Assembly: GCF_027942865.1 (NCBI RefSeq)
Contig: NC_134527.1
Coordinates: 4,442,976 to 4,506,975, forward strand
DNA from: Odontesthes bonariensis
Taxonomy: Eukaryota; Chordata; Actinopteri; Atheriniformes; Atherinopsidae
DNA length: 64,000 nucleotides
Direction: 5' to 3'
This document shows positions 49,818 to 60,200 of the stretch, in pieces. The translations under genes were made by a program, and so were the position numbers. Under the pieces are notes generated by a model. The model saw only the letters and a program-made list of their open reading frames with translations, had not been told where the DNA came from and did not search any database. The first letter of the stretch is position 1; each line of letters starts with the position of its first letter.

Positions 49818-50931
49818 ATCGCTTTGCTTTTTCTTGGATGGAGAAGCTCATAAACCTCAAACTTTTAAGCATGTTGACTTCTGTTTGTTTTATGACCTAC
49901 TGGGGGGGGGGGGGGGGGGGGGGTGTTGCTGGGACTGGTGCCTTTTTTGGAAATGTTATCAGAATCCCAGACTACCAGCAAATAACTTATGTTCACTGTT
50001 ATTTTACTGGTCAGAAATGACCATTTTAAACCTCCTAATCAACCTTTTCTCTTTCTTCTCACAGAAAGGTAAGCTTCGAGAGCTGGCCTCCATCCTGGGG
50101 GGTCCCCTTGATTTGAGGCCAGAGCTCTACAGCAAAGACCCCTGGGTGGAATTCATCGATCTGGACATTGAGGAGCAGAATGACAGACTGACGGACCTGG
50201 ACACGGACTGTCTCATGGACCGCTCTCTGTCCTCCAACTGTTCTCCGTTCTCCGTTGGCTTCAGAGACGACGACTCGGGCCGTTCCAGCTGCTGTGAACC
50301 GGATCTCCTGAGCGACTCGAACGCGTCACCGCTCCATTCTCCCGTACCAAATCAGATGCTCAGTAAGGAACCGTCGTGCCCGACAGGCTCCACGTCCGGT
50401 TCAGGGGACCAAAGCTTCACCCCTGGAGAGCATTCTCTTGTGTCAGCGCTGAGAGAGGCGATGTACACCCAGGTGAGTGAGGTGAGGTCATCCGGCAACG
50501 TGCTGCTGTCCCCCGAAGAACAGACCGAGCTGGAGAAGGACGCCAACAAAGACGTCACGGCGGAGGAGGGAAAAGAAAAGAAAGAAGCTCGGCTCCTCGT
50601 AATCGAGGCAGACTCCAAAGACTACACTTCAAAGCTCAACGCGTGGAATATTAACCCAGAATCCTCCACAGGGGACACCGGGGAACCCTTCCAAACGGGA
50701 GCAGAGAATGGCGCCGCTCTACCGCCATCGTCTCAGCCTGAATCTGACGCCGTCCCTGGGTCCACACTCCCCCCGGCTCCGGTCTACACGGTGGTGGAGG
50801 GCGTCGGCAGACAGAACAGCCTCCTCCTGACGCAGAACTTGACACCCGGCCCCCACCTGACAATGCCAAAGATGGTGCCCACACCGGGCGGCTACCTGAC
50901 TCCTGAGCTTCTGGGAAGCATCACACCCTAA
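29370..50931 (+). CDS. ghrb: Growth hormone receptor type 2 (teleost GHR-II)
   Basis: A single-pass cytokine receptor that binds growth hormone and signals through JAK2/STAT5. Coding exons: 29370-29448, 38975-39110, 41284-41462, 43708-43886, 43982-44126, 44246-44336, 47928-47997, 50065-50931; all GT/AG, phases closing to 581 aa plus TAA. ATG 29370 follows acceptor 29360 and opens a hydrophobic signal peptide (LLVLLLILTASA). The ectodomain (27-243) has TGCVSTNMETF, DWSECPHY and NECFFNENHTS. FGEFSDS replaces the YGEFS (WSxWS-like) motif. The membrane helix is about 244-265. Box 1 is ILLPPVPGPK (274-283) and box 2 is around DPWVEFIDLDI (318-328). Tail tyrosines lie in MYTQV, DYTSK, VYTVVEG and GYLTPEL. 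Length and the low number of extracellular cysteines fit GHR-II rather than GHR-I. Oddity: ETFCCRW has an extra cysteine where relatives have R. Introns total over 19 kb and are full of transposons. Confidence 0.96.
29449..31757. other. ghrb intron 2, first part
   Basis: No gene seen. The segment around 30900-30960 (GTGTGGATGATCC, TCTTTGATCTGGAG) resembles 42850-42895 (CTGGATGATCTTTC) in intron 4. Both may be decayed copies of one old repeat; its class is not clear from the sequence. Confidence 0.45.
31758..32154 (+). mobile_element. MITE of the GGCTGTGTTCGAAACC family, copy 2 (internally deleted)
   Basis: The ends are GGCTGTGTTCCAAACCGC and TTTCGAACACAACC. At about 397 bp it is 230-250 bp shorter than its sisters: after TCAAAACGACTACCTTCTC it jumps to the CACCTGAAAATGTTTC-equivalent part, losing the central block found at 36741-36980. 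Confidence 0.82.
33269..34142 (+). mobile_element. Nested PIF/Harbinger-type element with Myb-like gene remnant
   Basis: AGCCCTTTTTCCATCA and its exact inverse TGATGGAAAAAGGGCT are flanked by ACA (33266-33268 and 34143-34145), a 3-bp duplication. Inside, ATG 33588 opens MSDDKRNNWSRAETLLFLNT, the start of a Myb/SANT-like DNA-binding protein of the type that accompanies Harbinger transposases. The frame stops at 33675-33677, inside a 64-bp palindrome. No nuclease gene is present. Confidence 0.78.
33665..33728. repeat. Perfect 64-bp palindrome without spacer
   Basis: Two 32-bp arms meet at CTCATC|GATGAG (33696/33697). Arm landmarks are GCAGCATAATTAATTCTCGC and its complement ending TTATGCTGC. 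No mismatch was found. It truncates the Myb-like frame. Confidence 0.93.
36210..36530 (-). pseudogene. Possible Tc1/mariner-like transposase C-terminal remnant
   Basis: Minus-strand translation gives TPKEELWEVLREAWKTIPED followed by SLKKRGFRL, which resembles the C-terminal helices of Tc1-like transposases (ELWEVLQEAW-type). No DDE catalytic residues or inverted ends were found. The identification rests on this short match and is tentative. Confidence 0.4.
36541..37167 (+). mobile_element. MITE of the GGCTGTGTTCGAAACC family, copy 3
   Basis: It starts GGCTGTGTTCGAAACAGC and ends GTTTTGAACACAGTCC. It holds the family's open frame beginning [12 protein letters not shown] (36606-36818), which is also open in copies 1, 4 and 5 (51597-51920, minus, in copy 5). 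There is no known domain. Confidence 0.85.
38041..38120. repeat. 16-bp tandem repeat, five copies
   Basis: The unit GCCAGAGGCTTCTTCA is repeated five times; the last copy begins GTCAGAGG. It lies in ghrb intron 2, about 0.85 kb before the exon at 38975. Confidence 0.95.
39544..39670 (-). mobile_element. Terminal fragment of the BED-finger hAT family
   Basis: TAGGGCTGGGCAACAATTAAA continues as the inverse of the family's right end (AATCGCGATTAATCGCATTT, GTGTATAGCTTTTAGCATTT) and breaks off after TTTTAAATGTGC. Only one end is present. Confidence 0.8.
40239..40879 (+). mobile_element. MITE of the GGCTGTGTTCGAAACC family, copy 4
   Basis: GGCTGTGTTCGAAACCGC and TTTTCGAACACAGCC enclose about 641 bp, very close to copy 3. 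It lies in ghrb intron 3. Confidence 0.86.
41871..41907. repeat. TA microsatellite
   Basis: About 18 uninterrupted TA units in ghrb intron 4, within a longer AT-rich tract. The tract ends near 42250 in a (ATCA)n tail, probably the 3-prime end of a decayed LINE. Confidence 0.9.
42395..42540 (-). mobile_element. tRNA-derived SINE, minus-strand copy
   Basis: Read on the minus strand it has GTACAAGAGGCTATAGTCCT, a B-box-like AGTTTGAGTCCC, GCTGCATGTCTTTCCCC and a C-rich/A-rich end CCCCCCAAAAAATTG. The tail matches the plus-strand copy at 11697-11841. The A-box end is lost. Confidence 0.78.
43400..43470. repeat. Retroposon-tail-like motif
   Basis: GTAAGTCGCTTTGGATAAAA followed by GAGTCTGCAGAATGACC and an ATGTAATGTAAATGTA end. 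I recognise this as a motif very common in fish genomes at the ends of short retroposons. The upstream boundary is not visible. Confidence 0.5.
44604..45295 (+). mobile_element. hAT element with expanded internal tandem repeats and intact BED frame
   Basis: The left end TAGGGCTGGGCGAGTTAACT is present. The right inverted end is lost: the family sequence breaks off after GATTAATTAGATTAAA. 44652-44833 holds about six copies of a roughly 32-bp unit (TTTTGTAAAAGTCTGTTGCT, CACAGGCTTTTA or CAGATGGC variants). The BED frame is open at 44867-45187 with an extended MDPPN start. It lies in ghrb intron 7. Confidence 0.88.
45813..46419. mobile_element. Foldback TTAA-type MITE, nearly symmetrical
   Basis: It is flanked by TTAA (45809-45812 and 46420-46423). 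The two halves are inverted copies of about 280-300 bp: GTAGTTCCGGCTAGTTGGCT at 45940-45962 returns as its complement at 46274-46292, and GTATCACTGCCTGCTG near 46060 returns inverted near 46115. The whole can fold into one long hairpin. It lies in ghrb intron 7. Confidence 0.88.
46519..47403. mobile_element. hAT element with perfect 8-bp target duplication
   Basis: CAGTGTTCGAACTATG at the left and GTAGTTCGAACCCTG at the right, with GTCGTAAT at 46511-46518 and again at 47404-47411. Both ends carry G-rich blocks (TTTTCGGGGGGTCCC, GGGGGTCTCGGATCCCC). No transposase frame remains; it is non-autonomous. It lies in ghrb intron 7. Confidence 0.93.
48474..49265 (-). mobile_element. Harbinger-like element with transposase N-terminal remnant
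   Basis: GTAGCCCCTTTCACA at the left is matched by TGTGAAAACAGCTAC at the right. The minus frame 48668-48979 has an arginine-rich stretch (RKQRRRNRRRRL), then RRVWKMARPQGLVFWFNALN and DDDEWRKLLF, which resembles the region before the catalytic core of fish HARBI1-like nucleases. The core itself is absent. It lies in ghrb intron 8. Confidence 0.62.
49902..49923. repeat. Run of 22 G
   Basis: A pure G homopolymer 141 bp upstream of the last ghrb exon (50065). Homopolymers of this length are prone to length change and sequencing error, so the exact count is uncertain. Confidence 0.85.
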
Positions 50932-51255
50932 ATCTGTGGTAAAATGAAAGAAAATCGAGATCTACGCTCTCGTCTTTAATTTGAAATAGTCTAAATGACT
51001 AATTCAGACTAAAAGGCAGAACAGTTTCTGGAGGTCGGCTGTTGATGGTACGAGACTGAATGTCAGCCTGCCTTAAAATAGTTTCCGGGGGGTCAGGAGG
51101 CCACCACCTCTGCCTCCTCAGACTTACAGGGCGCCATCTGACAGGGCAACGTGGTTGAGAGTTTTCTATGTTTTTCTTTGTTATGGAACCATTTAATGAT
51201 AAAACTGGAGCTGAAAAACTGCCTCAACATTTCAGGCTCTGACAGCTCAAAACAT

Positions 51256-51843
51256 GGGCTGTGTTCGAAACCACATACTACATACTGATCGATCAGACAG
51301 TATGCAGAGCGTTTACCCACAATGCATTTCGCTCCTGCCCGAGCCGAAATCAGCCGGCCTGAAGCTGATTTCTCTTAAGCTCTAAACTCTGTAAACTTTA
51401 GCAACATTTGAAACATTTTCAGGTGAGAAAGTAGTCGTTTAGATCCCCAACGTGTTGAAAACCTGACAAAATACCGGCTATTTACAATTTTGTTCCCACG
51501 AATTCGGCGCTACTAAAGCTAGCCGCAGTGAGCAACGCACTTCCGGTTATTTTCACAAAATAAAATACCCGTTGCCTTTTATCATAGGGAAAGCCATTAC
51601 GATACAATTGGTGCTTTTGTTTTGAAAACAGGAAGTGAACCTACCCTCGTTGTAGCTAGATTGAAACTGCCGTTTTGACAGGAAATGACGATCGGCGACG
51701 TCACGTTACGTTGCATCTTGGGTAGTTTGAGTATGAGTAGTAACCTCATGATGCATACCCAACATTTCGGCGAATCTAGTATGCATCCGGGAAAAAAAGT
51801 CAGTATGAGTAATATGAGAACTATGCGGTTTCGAACACAGCCC
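51256..51843 (-). mobile_element. MITE of the GGCTGTGTTCGAAACC family, copy 5, in the ghrb 3-prime region
   Basis: GGGCTGTGTTCGAAACC and GGTTTCGAACACAGCCC. It is inverted relative to copies 3 and 4. It lies 325 bp after the ghrb stop and before the first AATAAA, so it would be part of the 3-prime UTR if that signal is used. Confidence 0.85.
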
Positions 51844-52195
51844 TGATTTATTATCTTAGTATCTTTGTTACAGCTGCCTTGTGTCAGTTTGCCAGAATGG
51901 GGTCTAAAAAGTACCCTCAACTAACTGACAGGCAAACGTAAATGTCTTATGAAGTTGTTTTGTACTTGTTTGCGAATGTATGCATCTATTCACTTGGGTT
52001 CATGGTGATGAATTCAAGACCAGCATTCATTTTTCTGTTGTTTTGGCCTCCATTAACTCCTGAAAAATACCCATATCTGGTTCTTTAGCTGCTAAATGTT
52101 CCATTTTCTTTACCAGCTTGTTACTAATTGTGTCCGTCTGTCCATATTGTGCTTTGAGCTAAAAGTGCCATGAGACAACTATGACTATAATAACC

Positions 52196-52220
52196 AATAA
52201 AATATGGCAACTACAATAAA
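52196..52220 (+). terminator. ghrb: Candidate ghrb polyadenylation signals
   Basis: AATAAA at 52196-52201 and 52215-52220, about 1.27 kb after the stop; a third lies at 52467-52472. Which one is used cannot be told from sequence alone. Confidence 0.4.
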
Positions 52221-53094
52221 CCATGGGTTGTTTGTTGAAGGATTTTCTTGTACTTTGATGCAAAACGGTGAAATCTTTTCGAAGCTCATAGCAAAACTGA
52301 AATGGGATTTTTCACCTGACAGTCAGTATTCATTTATTTTTTTACCTTGATAAGCTTTTTGCATTTAACAATTTTTGTGCTGATTTGTGCATTTAATACG
52401 TTCAAAGTTGGAAAAAGTGGTCATAAGAATTACTTTTAATGCAGTTTAATTGTTCAAAATAATATTAATAAAAAAAACATCCATACAATTGTTCTTGTCT
52501 TTCATGTTACTAGCGTAACTCATTTTTGTGGTGTGGTTGTATAAACTGGCAATGTTCAAATATTGATGTACAAGGAACATTTAAATAACTTTTGTTCAGC
52601 AGAATACGCTGTAAAGTTTAAATTGCGCAGTATCTGAAAGCTATTCTCGAGCTCAGCCATTGTGTATGGAGGAGTAAAAGTGCCAAAATTAAATGCATCG
52701 TTAAGTAATTACTTAAAGATGTCTTATTTGGATTGATTAAAAACGAACTTCCCCTTTAAATGTGTCATTAATTAATTAAAATTGGAATTAAATACATGAA
52801 TCATTAAATAATTATTTAAATGTGTCATTAATTCATTAAAATACCAATTCATTTTGTGTAAAAAAAAAGAAAAAAAAAATCGAATGATTTCACTATCTAA
52901 TTAATTATTTCATGATCCTTGTGTTGCAGTGAATCATTTATTTATTCTATCTGTCAAACTCGCCCATCAAAGTCAGTGGGCGGATTCCTAGCACCTGATT
53001 GGTCACCCTGCACATCCAGTCAAGGCAAATCGATACCAGATAATGGATGATGCGGAGCTAATGAACTCAATCCCACATACTGGGTGGCGCTATT

Positions 53095-54090
53095 CGCCTT
53101 TACGTTGGTTTAGATACTCTATCAGACCCAGAGCAAAGCAATGGATCAGGCTAGATAACAAGGACATTCTGTTTAAACACAAATCCCTTTTTATTGAGTA
53201 TTTAATAATAACATTGTACATGTGGCTCAATTATTCAACAGGGATGGTCTTCTCTATTCCTATAATGAGTTTTTATCTGAATATAATATCCCTGTATCAC
53301 CTGTAGATTTTGCCAAAGTTTTTGGAGCAATCCCTTCTGGTGTTTGCATGTTATTTAGATCTCAACCAAGAGTGGAAACCAAACATTTCTCCCTGTTGTC
53401 CTTGTCAGACACCCCAGTAGGTAAAGCTTGTTTGACCAGTAATGGTAAAAACAACACACTAATTAGACTCCTGTTTCAAAGGAATTACACCACAGTTCCA
53501 CATGTGGTCTCATACTGGAACAAATACTCTTACCCAACCGATACCTGTTAACTAATAAAGTCAGACGTTTCATTTAAGTTCATTCATAGATTTTATCCAT
53601 CCAATGATCATATTGTTAAAAGATTAAAAAAAGACATTGATGTGAAATGTACTTTCTGTTCTATACAGACTGAAATTGTTACCAATTTATTTTGGCACTG
53701 CCCTATTGTCCAAAGGCTGTGGAGTGATATCTGTAACTTTATCGCTAACAATATTGATAACGACTTTAATTTATCTTGGAGGAGTGTATTGTTTGGGCTC
53801 CCTGACTTTAACAAATCCAAAGAAAAAGCCAACATAACTTTTATTATCAACCTCATCATTTTAATGGCAAAATTTCATATCCATAAATGTAAATTCATGA
53901 AAAAAATTGAAAATAATTCTTGCCTTTCTCGGTGAGCCCAGGCAGTACATGACCTCCATTAAATTCTCAAACAATCAGAAAGCGATTAAGACTGTTGATA
54001 TCTGTGAACACTTGAATATTTTATTGTGACCTCTTTTACCCCCTGGCGTAGAATATTGAAATGTTTCATATGTAATGTAAAAAAAAATTG
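53095..54090 (+). pseudogene. L1-like LINE ORF2 C-terminal end
   Basis: Two overlapping frames read through an L1/Tx1-type end: FSEYNIPVSPVDFAKVFGAI-type text (53222-53551), then FIHRFYPSNDHIVKRL and CTFCSIQTEIVTNLFWHCPI, then INLIILMAKFHIHKCKF (53642-53900). An in-frame stop at 53548-53550 and a frame shift separate them, so it is dead. A short A-rich end follows near 54080. It occupies the interval between ghrb and ccdc152. Confidence 0.82.
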
Positions 54091-54119
54091 AAAAATAATA
54101 ATGAATGGATCAGACTAGA

Positions 54120-54244
54120 TTAGCGTTAGCCCCGCCCACTGAGGAGCTCACAGGTTCGAGCTAACGGCAGACGTTTCCAGAGTAAAAACCGAAGCATTTA
54201 AACTACAAGCAGTACATTTGTGTGCTGTATCTTGGGCTAAAACG
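54120..54244 (+). promoter_or_regulatory. ccdc152: Probable 5-prime UTR and proximal promoter of ccdc152
   Basis: A short GC-rich stretch with a GC-box-like CCCCGCCCAC at about 54131-54140 sits directly upstream of ATG 54245, immediately after the LINE end. No TATA box is seen. The transcription start is not defined. Confidence 0.35.
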
Positions 54245-57200
54245 ATGACAAAGTTCAACTGCGTCAATCTTGACGAATTCATGGCGGATTTTGGTCAGTT
54301 AGAACAGGTAAAAACGCTAGCTAGTTAGCTAACTCACAGTAAGCTAGCTAACTCACTGTAAGCTAGCTAATTTACAGTAAGCTAGCTAACTCACAGTAAT
54401 AAATAAGTGAATTTCACATGAAATTGTTGCAATTCCATGTTATTTTTGCTTCTGGTATTACACTTACTGTGTAATTTAGATTCAAGATTCAAAGGTTTAT
54501 TATCATATGTGCAGTTAGAAACGTGTTTCCCTTCACAATGAAATTCTTTGCTTTGTTGCCCGCACTGGATGTCCAAATATAATAAAAGATAAGATAAAGT
54601 AAGCAGGCAACAACAATATTATAGCAGGATTCTTAAATGAAATAAAAATATAGAAATATAGCCTGTGTACATAAATGTGCAGTAGTGCGCTACATTAGCT
54701 GTCTTTGTGTTTTCTGTGCTTACTGTTAGCTCTTACTGTTCCAGCATAAAACACCTGTTTACCATACTGTAGCCTGCACTTTGTACATTGACTATAGCAA
54801 CATGTGGGGCCACTGTTGAATAAAGTATCCGCTCTCACACTGTCGATAAACAGACAATAACAAAGATGAATGGCAAAAACAGCATGTTGGAGATCATGAT
54901 GGAAGACGCCAACAGACTCATGAAATTCTATCTGAGCAAGGAGAAGAGTCTGGCTGAGGGTGAGCATTTGTTTTTCCTGTCCTGCTTGTTTTTAGGAAGA
55001 AATGTGTGTGTTGCCTCAGTTGTATGTCTCCCCCTGTTGGTGATTTTGCCTAAAGAATATGATCAACTTCAGCAAAAAAAAAAACATGAGAGATACATTG
55101 ATCAGTGGCCAAGTGATAACACTGGATTTTAAGCGGCATACCTGGATGTGTACTGCCTCTCTGTGGGGTCAGATTTTGTTTTTAAGACGCTCAGTAGATC
55201 ATTTGTCATTTATTTCTTAATTTATTTAAAACGGGGACAATGCACAAAAGCATTAATCGTGAGAGAAGAGATTCCTGGTGCCAGGTTGTAGCAACATTTG
55301 CTCATTTCCACCTGTAGTCCCATGGCACGTAAAGGTAAAAACAGATTAAGATTGTAAAATATGACAGATAAAAGTAATATGCAGACCATAATATTTTAAA
55401 AATAGACAAAATACACTGGCAAAAAAAGAAAAAAAGAGAGAGGAAAACAGGAAACAAAGGCACCAAAGGCGTGGGAAGGACATTCATGGCCACACATGAA
55501 TGCTGCACTCACCCCTGCTAACAGACCGAGTTACTCGCGCTGGGTTTTCGGAACAGAGCGTTACAGACTTTTTCAGAGGGGGAGCGTGAGCATTGTAAAT
55601 AATTTTGTGGACTAAAGGCAAAGCATCTTTATTTATATAGCGCATTTCATACCACAGGCAACTCAGTGTGCTTTACATAAAGACAAGGCATTTAAAAGAA
55701 CAGCATAAAATCAAGCAATTTAAAGAGAAAAAAAATAGAATAAGAATTAAAACACAGTTAAAAGCAATCAAAGAAGAGGGGAAAAAGAAAGATATAAACT
55801 CAACCATAAGCACACGGTAAGAGAAATGTTTTTAACCTGGATTTAAAAGTGCTCACAGTTGGGGCTGATTTCAGTTCTGCTGGTAGTTTGTTCCAGTTGT
55901 GTGCAGCATAACAGCTAAAAGCTGCTTCACCGGGTCCAGTTTGAACTCTGGGCTCCGCTATCTGACCTGAGTCAGCAGATCTCAGAGCTCTAAACAGACA
56001 TTTGAATGTATAATTAAATTCTCAAAACTCAAAATACCATATTTGGCGAGTACAAGATGGTGATGCCGTGGTTTTTTGGCACGGATCTTGAGGCTACTTT
56101 TACACAATGACAATAGTGGTTTTGTGACAGTTTTACATGCCTGAGACCAGGATGTGATCATTGCATTTAGGTATGCTTCAAGGGTAAGAGAGTTTCTTAT
56201 GTAAATGTATTTTATTTATACAGCCCTTTACAAACAATCATTACGGTGTATAAAAGTGCTTTACAGCAGGTAATAAATAAAGAGAGGAATAAGTAAAAAC
56301 AAATAAAAACAATAAAAGAACAGTGAAAGCAATAAAATACAACAAAATCAAAAAGATAAAAGTGTCATCATACTACTGGGTATTAGGATAAAAGTCTTAT
56401 TTGCGACGGATCTGGTTAAAATAAAAATTATGGTTAAAAAACTTATTACTACTTATGATACTTATGTTTCTAAAATTTAAAATTATATTTCAACGTATTA
56501 CTCAGCTTTTTAAAACTGAGCGTTTCATCTAGAATTAATCCCAGATATTTAAATTTCTCTACATGTTTTATTTTTTGTCCATTTACTAAAACAAGGTGGT
56601 CCTTAAAAAGTCTTAAATCAATTTTCCTGAAAATAAGACCTTAAAAAGTATTAAATTGTCTTAAATTCAGATTGCATGGGTCTTAAATATTTGTGTATTT
56701 TTCTTTTTGCTCTAAAGGAACAGGATTTAAAAAATATATATATTTACTTGATTTTATAAGCATTTGTTCATGGGACTTAAATGTTCTGAAAATATTGTAA
56801 TAAATTTAATTTAGGACAGTGATGACATTTTTGTGATCTTTTCGCATGACACACATTTAGTCGATGTTCTTAAACTCAACCGTCATTTTACCATACTGTC
56901 AGTGTGTACGTTTGGTCTTAAATTTCATTTAGAAGTGGTATTAAAAGGTCTTAAAAAGTCTTAAATTTAACTTGTTTATACCTGTATACACCCTGTAAAA
57001 TCTCAGGATAAGTTTGAAGTTTACACAGATGAATAAACCTTCTGGATTGAATTAATGTGCATGTTAAGGGGCTTAAACGAACCTCTCAAAAACTGTTCAT
57101 TTTGCATCACCATGTCGCAGAGAAAGACGGCCTCCTGGTCACAGTGAACAAGCTGCAGCAGACTCTGGAGGAGCAGTGCAACCTCAGAGGTAACCGGTCA

Positions 57201-60200
57201 GAAAGTTGGACAAAATATGAACAAAAAACGTGAAAACGAGGAATAACCGAAACCCCAAATGTTCCTTGTGTGTGTCCCGTGTTTCAGTGGAGAACGAGAG
57301 ACTGAAGAATGAAGTGGTGGATTTGAAACAACTGAGTGAAAGAAGAGTGGAGGTGAGTGCAGAAGCAGGATTTCAAGGCCCCAACGGGGCCACTTTAGGC
57401 TCGGATGTACATTTAGACTGACCAGCACATTCTCTAAATTAGCACCGACAAAAGCTGGAGTAGCTCCACCAGGGAGCTGCCAGATTATGGAAGTTTTTCT
57501 GTGCCATCAGAGTTTGAATACGAATTTCTAATATTGAATTTTTACAGCATCAAAATCAGACTTTGAATTTGAAAAACCAACAGTGGAAAAAAATTCAACT
57601 TCAAAAATTCAGTGGAAAAAAAACAGATTGGACAGATCAGCTCATTAGATATTAGTAATATCTGTTACTCAATTTTACTAACACAAATGGCAAATAAAGT
57701 AAACTCACTCACCGAAGCACCATCATGGCTGATCTGTCCAGTGGAGCGTAACTTGATTGGCTGCCGTTGGATGAATTGAGACAGGGATCGATTGCTTCTC
57801 CCTGTTCTCCCAGACTTTCCACTAAATTTTTTGAAGTTGAATTTTTTTTCACTGAATTTTTTTAAAGCTGAATTTTTTTTCCACAGATTTTTGTTTTTAG
57901 AATTTTAATTTTTTTTCCCACTGTTGGTTTTTCAAATTCAAAGTCTGATTTTGATGCTGTAAAAATTCAATATTAGCATTCAAAAACTTCCATACCAGAT
58001 TTCCCCTGGAGAGCGTGTGGTCTTGTGTGTTGTCATCAGGCTGGAGAGGCCGAGGTTCAGCGGCTGCTCGGCAGAATGAGAGCAGAAGAAGAGCGACACC
58101 AGAGGGAGCTACAGGCTGCCCGGCAGCAGTGCAGCGGAGAGGTGGAGCGCGCCCACAGGGAGGCTCTCAGGCTGCGTAAGGCCTCAGAAAATGACTTGAT
58201 GCTCTCACACTGTGAATGTACAATTTTTCTATTGAGTTCTTTAACATTTAACATTTTTATTCTTCTCATACACAGCCCTATTTTACCACCCGTACTCAAA
58301 TTCCATTCTTACTGTTTTGTATTTCTAATTTGTTAATTCTTTTATGTTATTGTTGAGTGTTGTACTTTGCGAGTGAAAGTCAAATTCCTTGTTTCTTTAG
58401 TCCAGGGATGTCCAAAGTCGGTCCTCGAGGGCCGCTATCCTGCAGGTTTTAGATGTTGCTTCAACACACCTGATTGAAATCAAGACATCATTAACAGGCT
58501 TGTGCAGAACTTAACAATCTGTTGAAGAGATCCATTTAATCTGAATCAGGTGTGTTGAAGCAACATCTAAAACCTGCAGGATAGCGGCCCTCGAGGACCG
58601 ACTTTGGACATCCCTGGTTTAGTCAAACCTGGCCAATAAAGCTGATTCTGATTTCCAAGAAACAGTGTCACACAAATACTAAACAATCGATAAACCTGCA
58701 AAACATATACACGCCAAATAGAAGAAAGAGTGGTACATAAATCATAAGAAATGCAGCACAGTTAGGAGTTAAAATGATAATTCTACAACAATGAAGGAAG
58801 AAGTGTGATCTCATTAGTGTGATGTCCTGTGAATAGGCATCAGTTACCACAGATTTAACTATAAAACACTTGTTAAAGTACTTTTGTGTGGCACTGTTGG
58901 AAATACCACGGGCTCCCCTCCAGGTGCTGTTCCTAATACAAGATCTTTCAAAGAAGTTGGCCCTGGGAGGAATCTTGTTCCTCCTTTGGAAGACGCTTCA
59001 GACAAAGTGAAGCTGTGCCTGAAGTTAAATTCAGTCAGTGGAAGGGGGAAACTACTCTGATATGAAGCTCTAATATGACAGCATGTTATCTGAAGATGAC
59101 AAACCCACATTTGAAAGCCAGTTTTGAAGGGGGCGCCATATATAGCTCAACTGGTTGGACCGGAGCCTCGTGTGCAGAGGCTGCGGTTCGAGTCCCGGCC
59201 CGGGGCCCTTTGCTGCATGTCTTACCCGCTCTTTCAGCCCCCTTTTCCAGCCGCCTACTCTCAAATAACCAGCCCCCAAAAAAACCTTTAAGAAAGAAAA
59301 CCATCAATGAGGAAAGAGTCCTGCTGCCCCCGCTCACCTGTGCTCAGATGCAGGAGGCTTAGGACTAGGGATGTAAACGGTTAATCGACTATCGATTAAT
59401 TGTCGATAAGAATTTACTCGACTAAATTAAATTAATTGTCGACTAATTGAATTTTATAATCTAAGACCGTTTCCCACAGGAAAACCCGAGATTCTCGACC
59501 TGACACAAACACGAGGCGGTCAAAACGGAGTGGAGTGTGGGAGCATTTTAGATTAATTAACGATGAAAAAGACACACAATGCAAACTCTGCGGTGCTACA
59601 TTGAAATTCAAAAGCTCTACAAGTTCGTTAAGAGGGCATTACTCAGAGAATTTGCGGGATGATTGAAAGAGAGATGATGCCAATTAGCACAACCCGGGGG
59701 CGAGGGATTACGGGAGCTAACACAATTCATGGAGCCAGGATATGATATCCCTTCGCCAGCAACCGTAACTTCCCACTTGGAAGTACGCTACGAAAATAAG
59801 AAGGCTAAGCTAACAACATGTTTGTCCATCTTACTGTCACCTTCCTCAGGGATGATTTAAGTTGTGTTCAGAATATATTTGAAGGTTCCAGGGCTAGTAA
59901 TCTTACTGTTACCTTTCTCAGACCGAGGGGGATTTAAATGCTGCTGCTAATGTTTCCACTTTTACATATGTAGTTTACCAGATTATTACGTGTAAGCTAG
60001 GCCTAAAATTTATTTTATTTTGCTTAATGTTTCACATGCAACAGGCGAGCCAGTGCACAATTATTTTTTTATGTATTTTAATTTTCTGTCCATAATTTAT
60101 TTAGTTAAACTACATAAATGCCATTAACTGCACAGTATCCTAACTGGTACAATAAAACATCAATTGTGCAATATAACATGCATTTTTATTCAGTAAATAA

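Noticed and set aside
49747..50931. A 394-aa open frame beginning upstream of the last GHR exon
   Set aside because: Its first 106 codons are intron read-through, including the poly-G run. The acceptor TTCTTCTCACAG at 50064 and the phase from the box 1 exon place the true exon start at 50065.
59140..59200. A functional tRNA gene
   Set aside because: A and B boxes are present, but the acceptor stem does not close and the sequence runs into a SINE tail.
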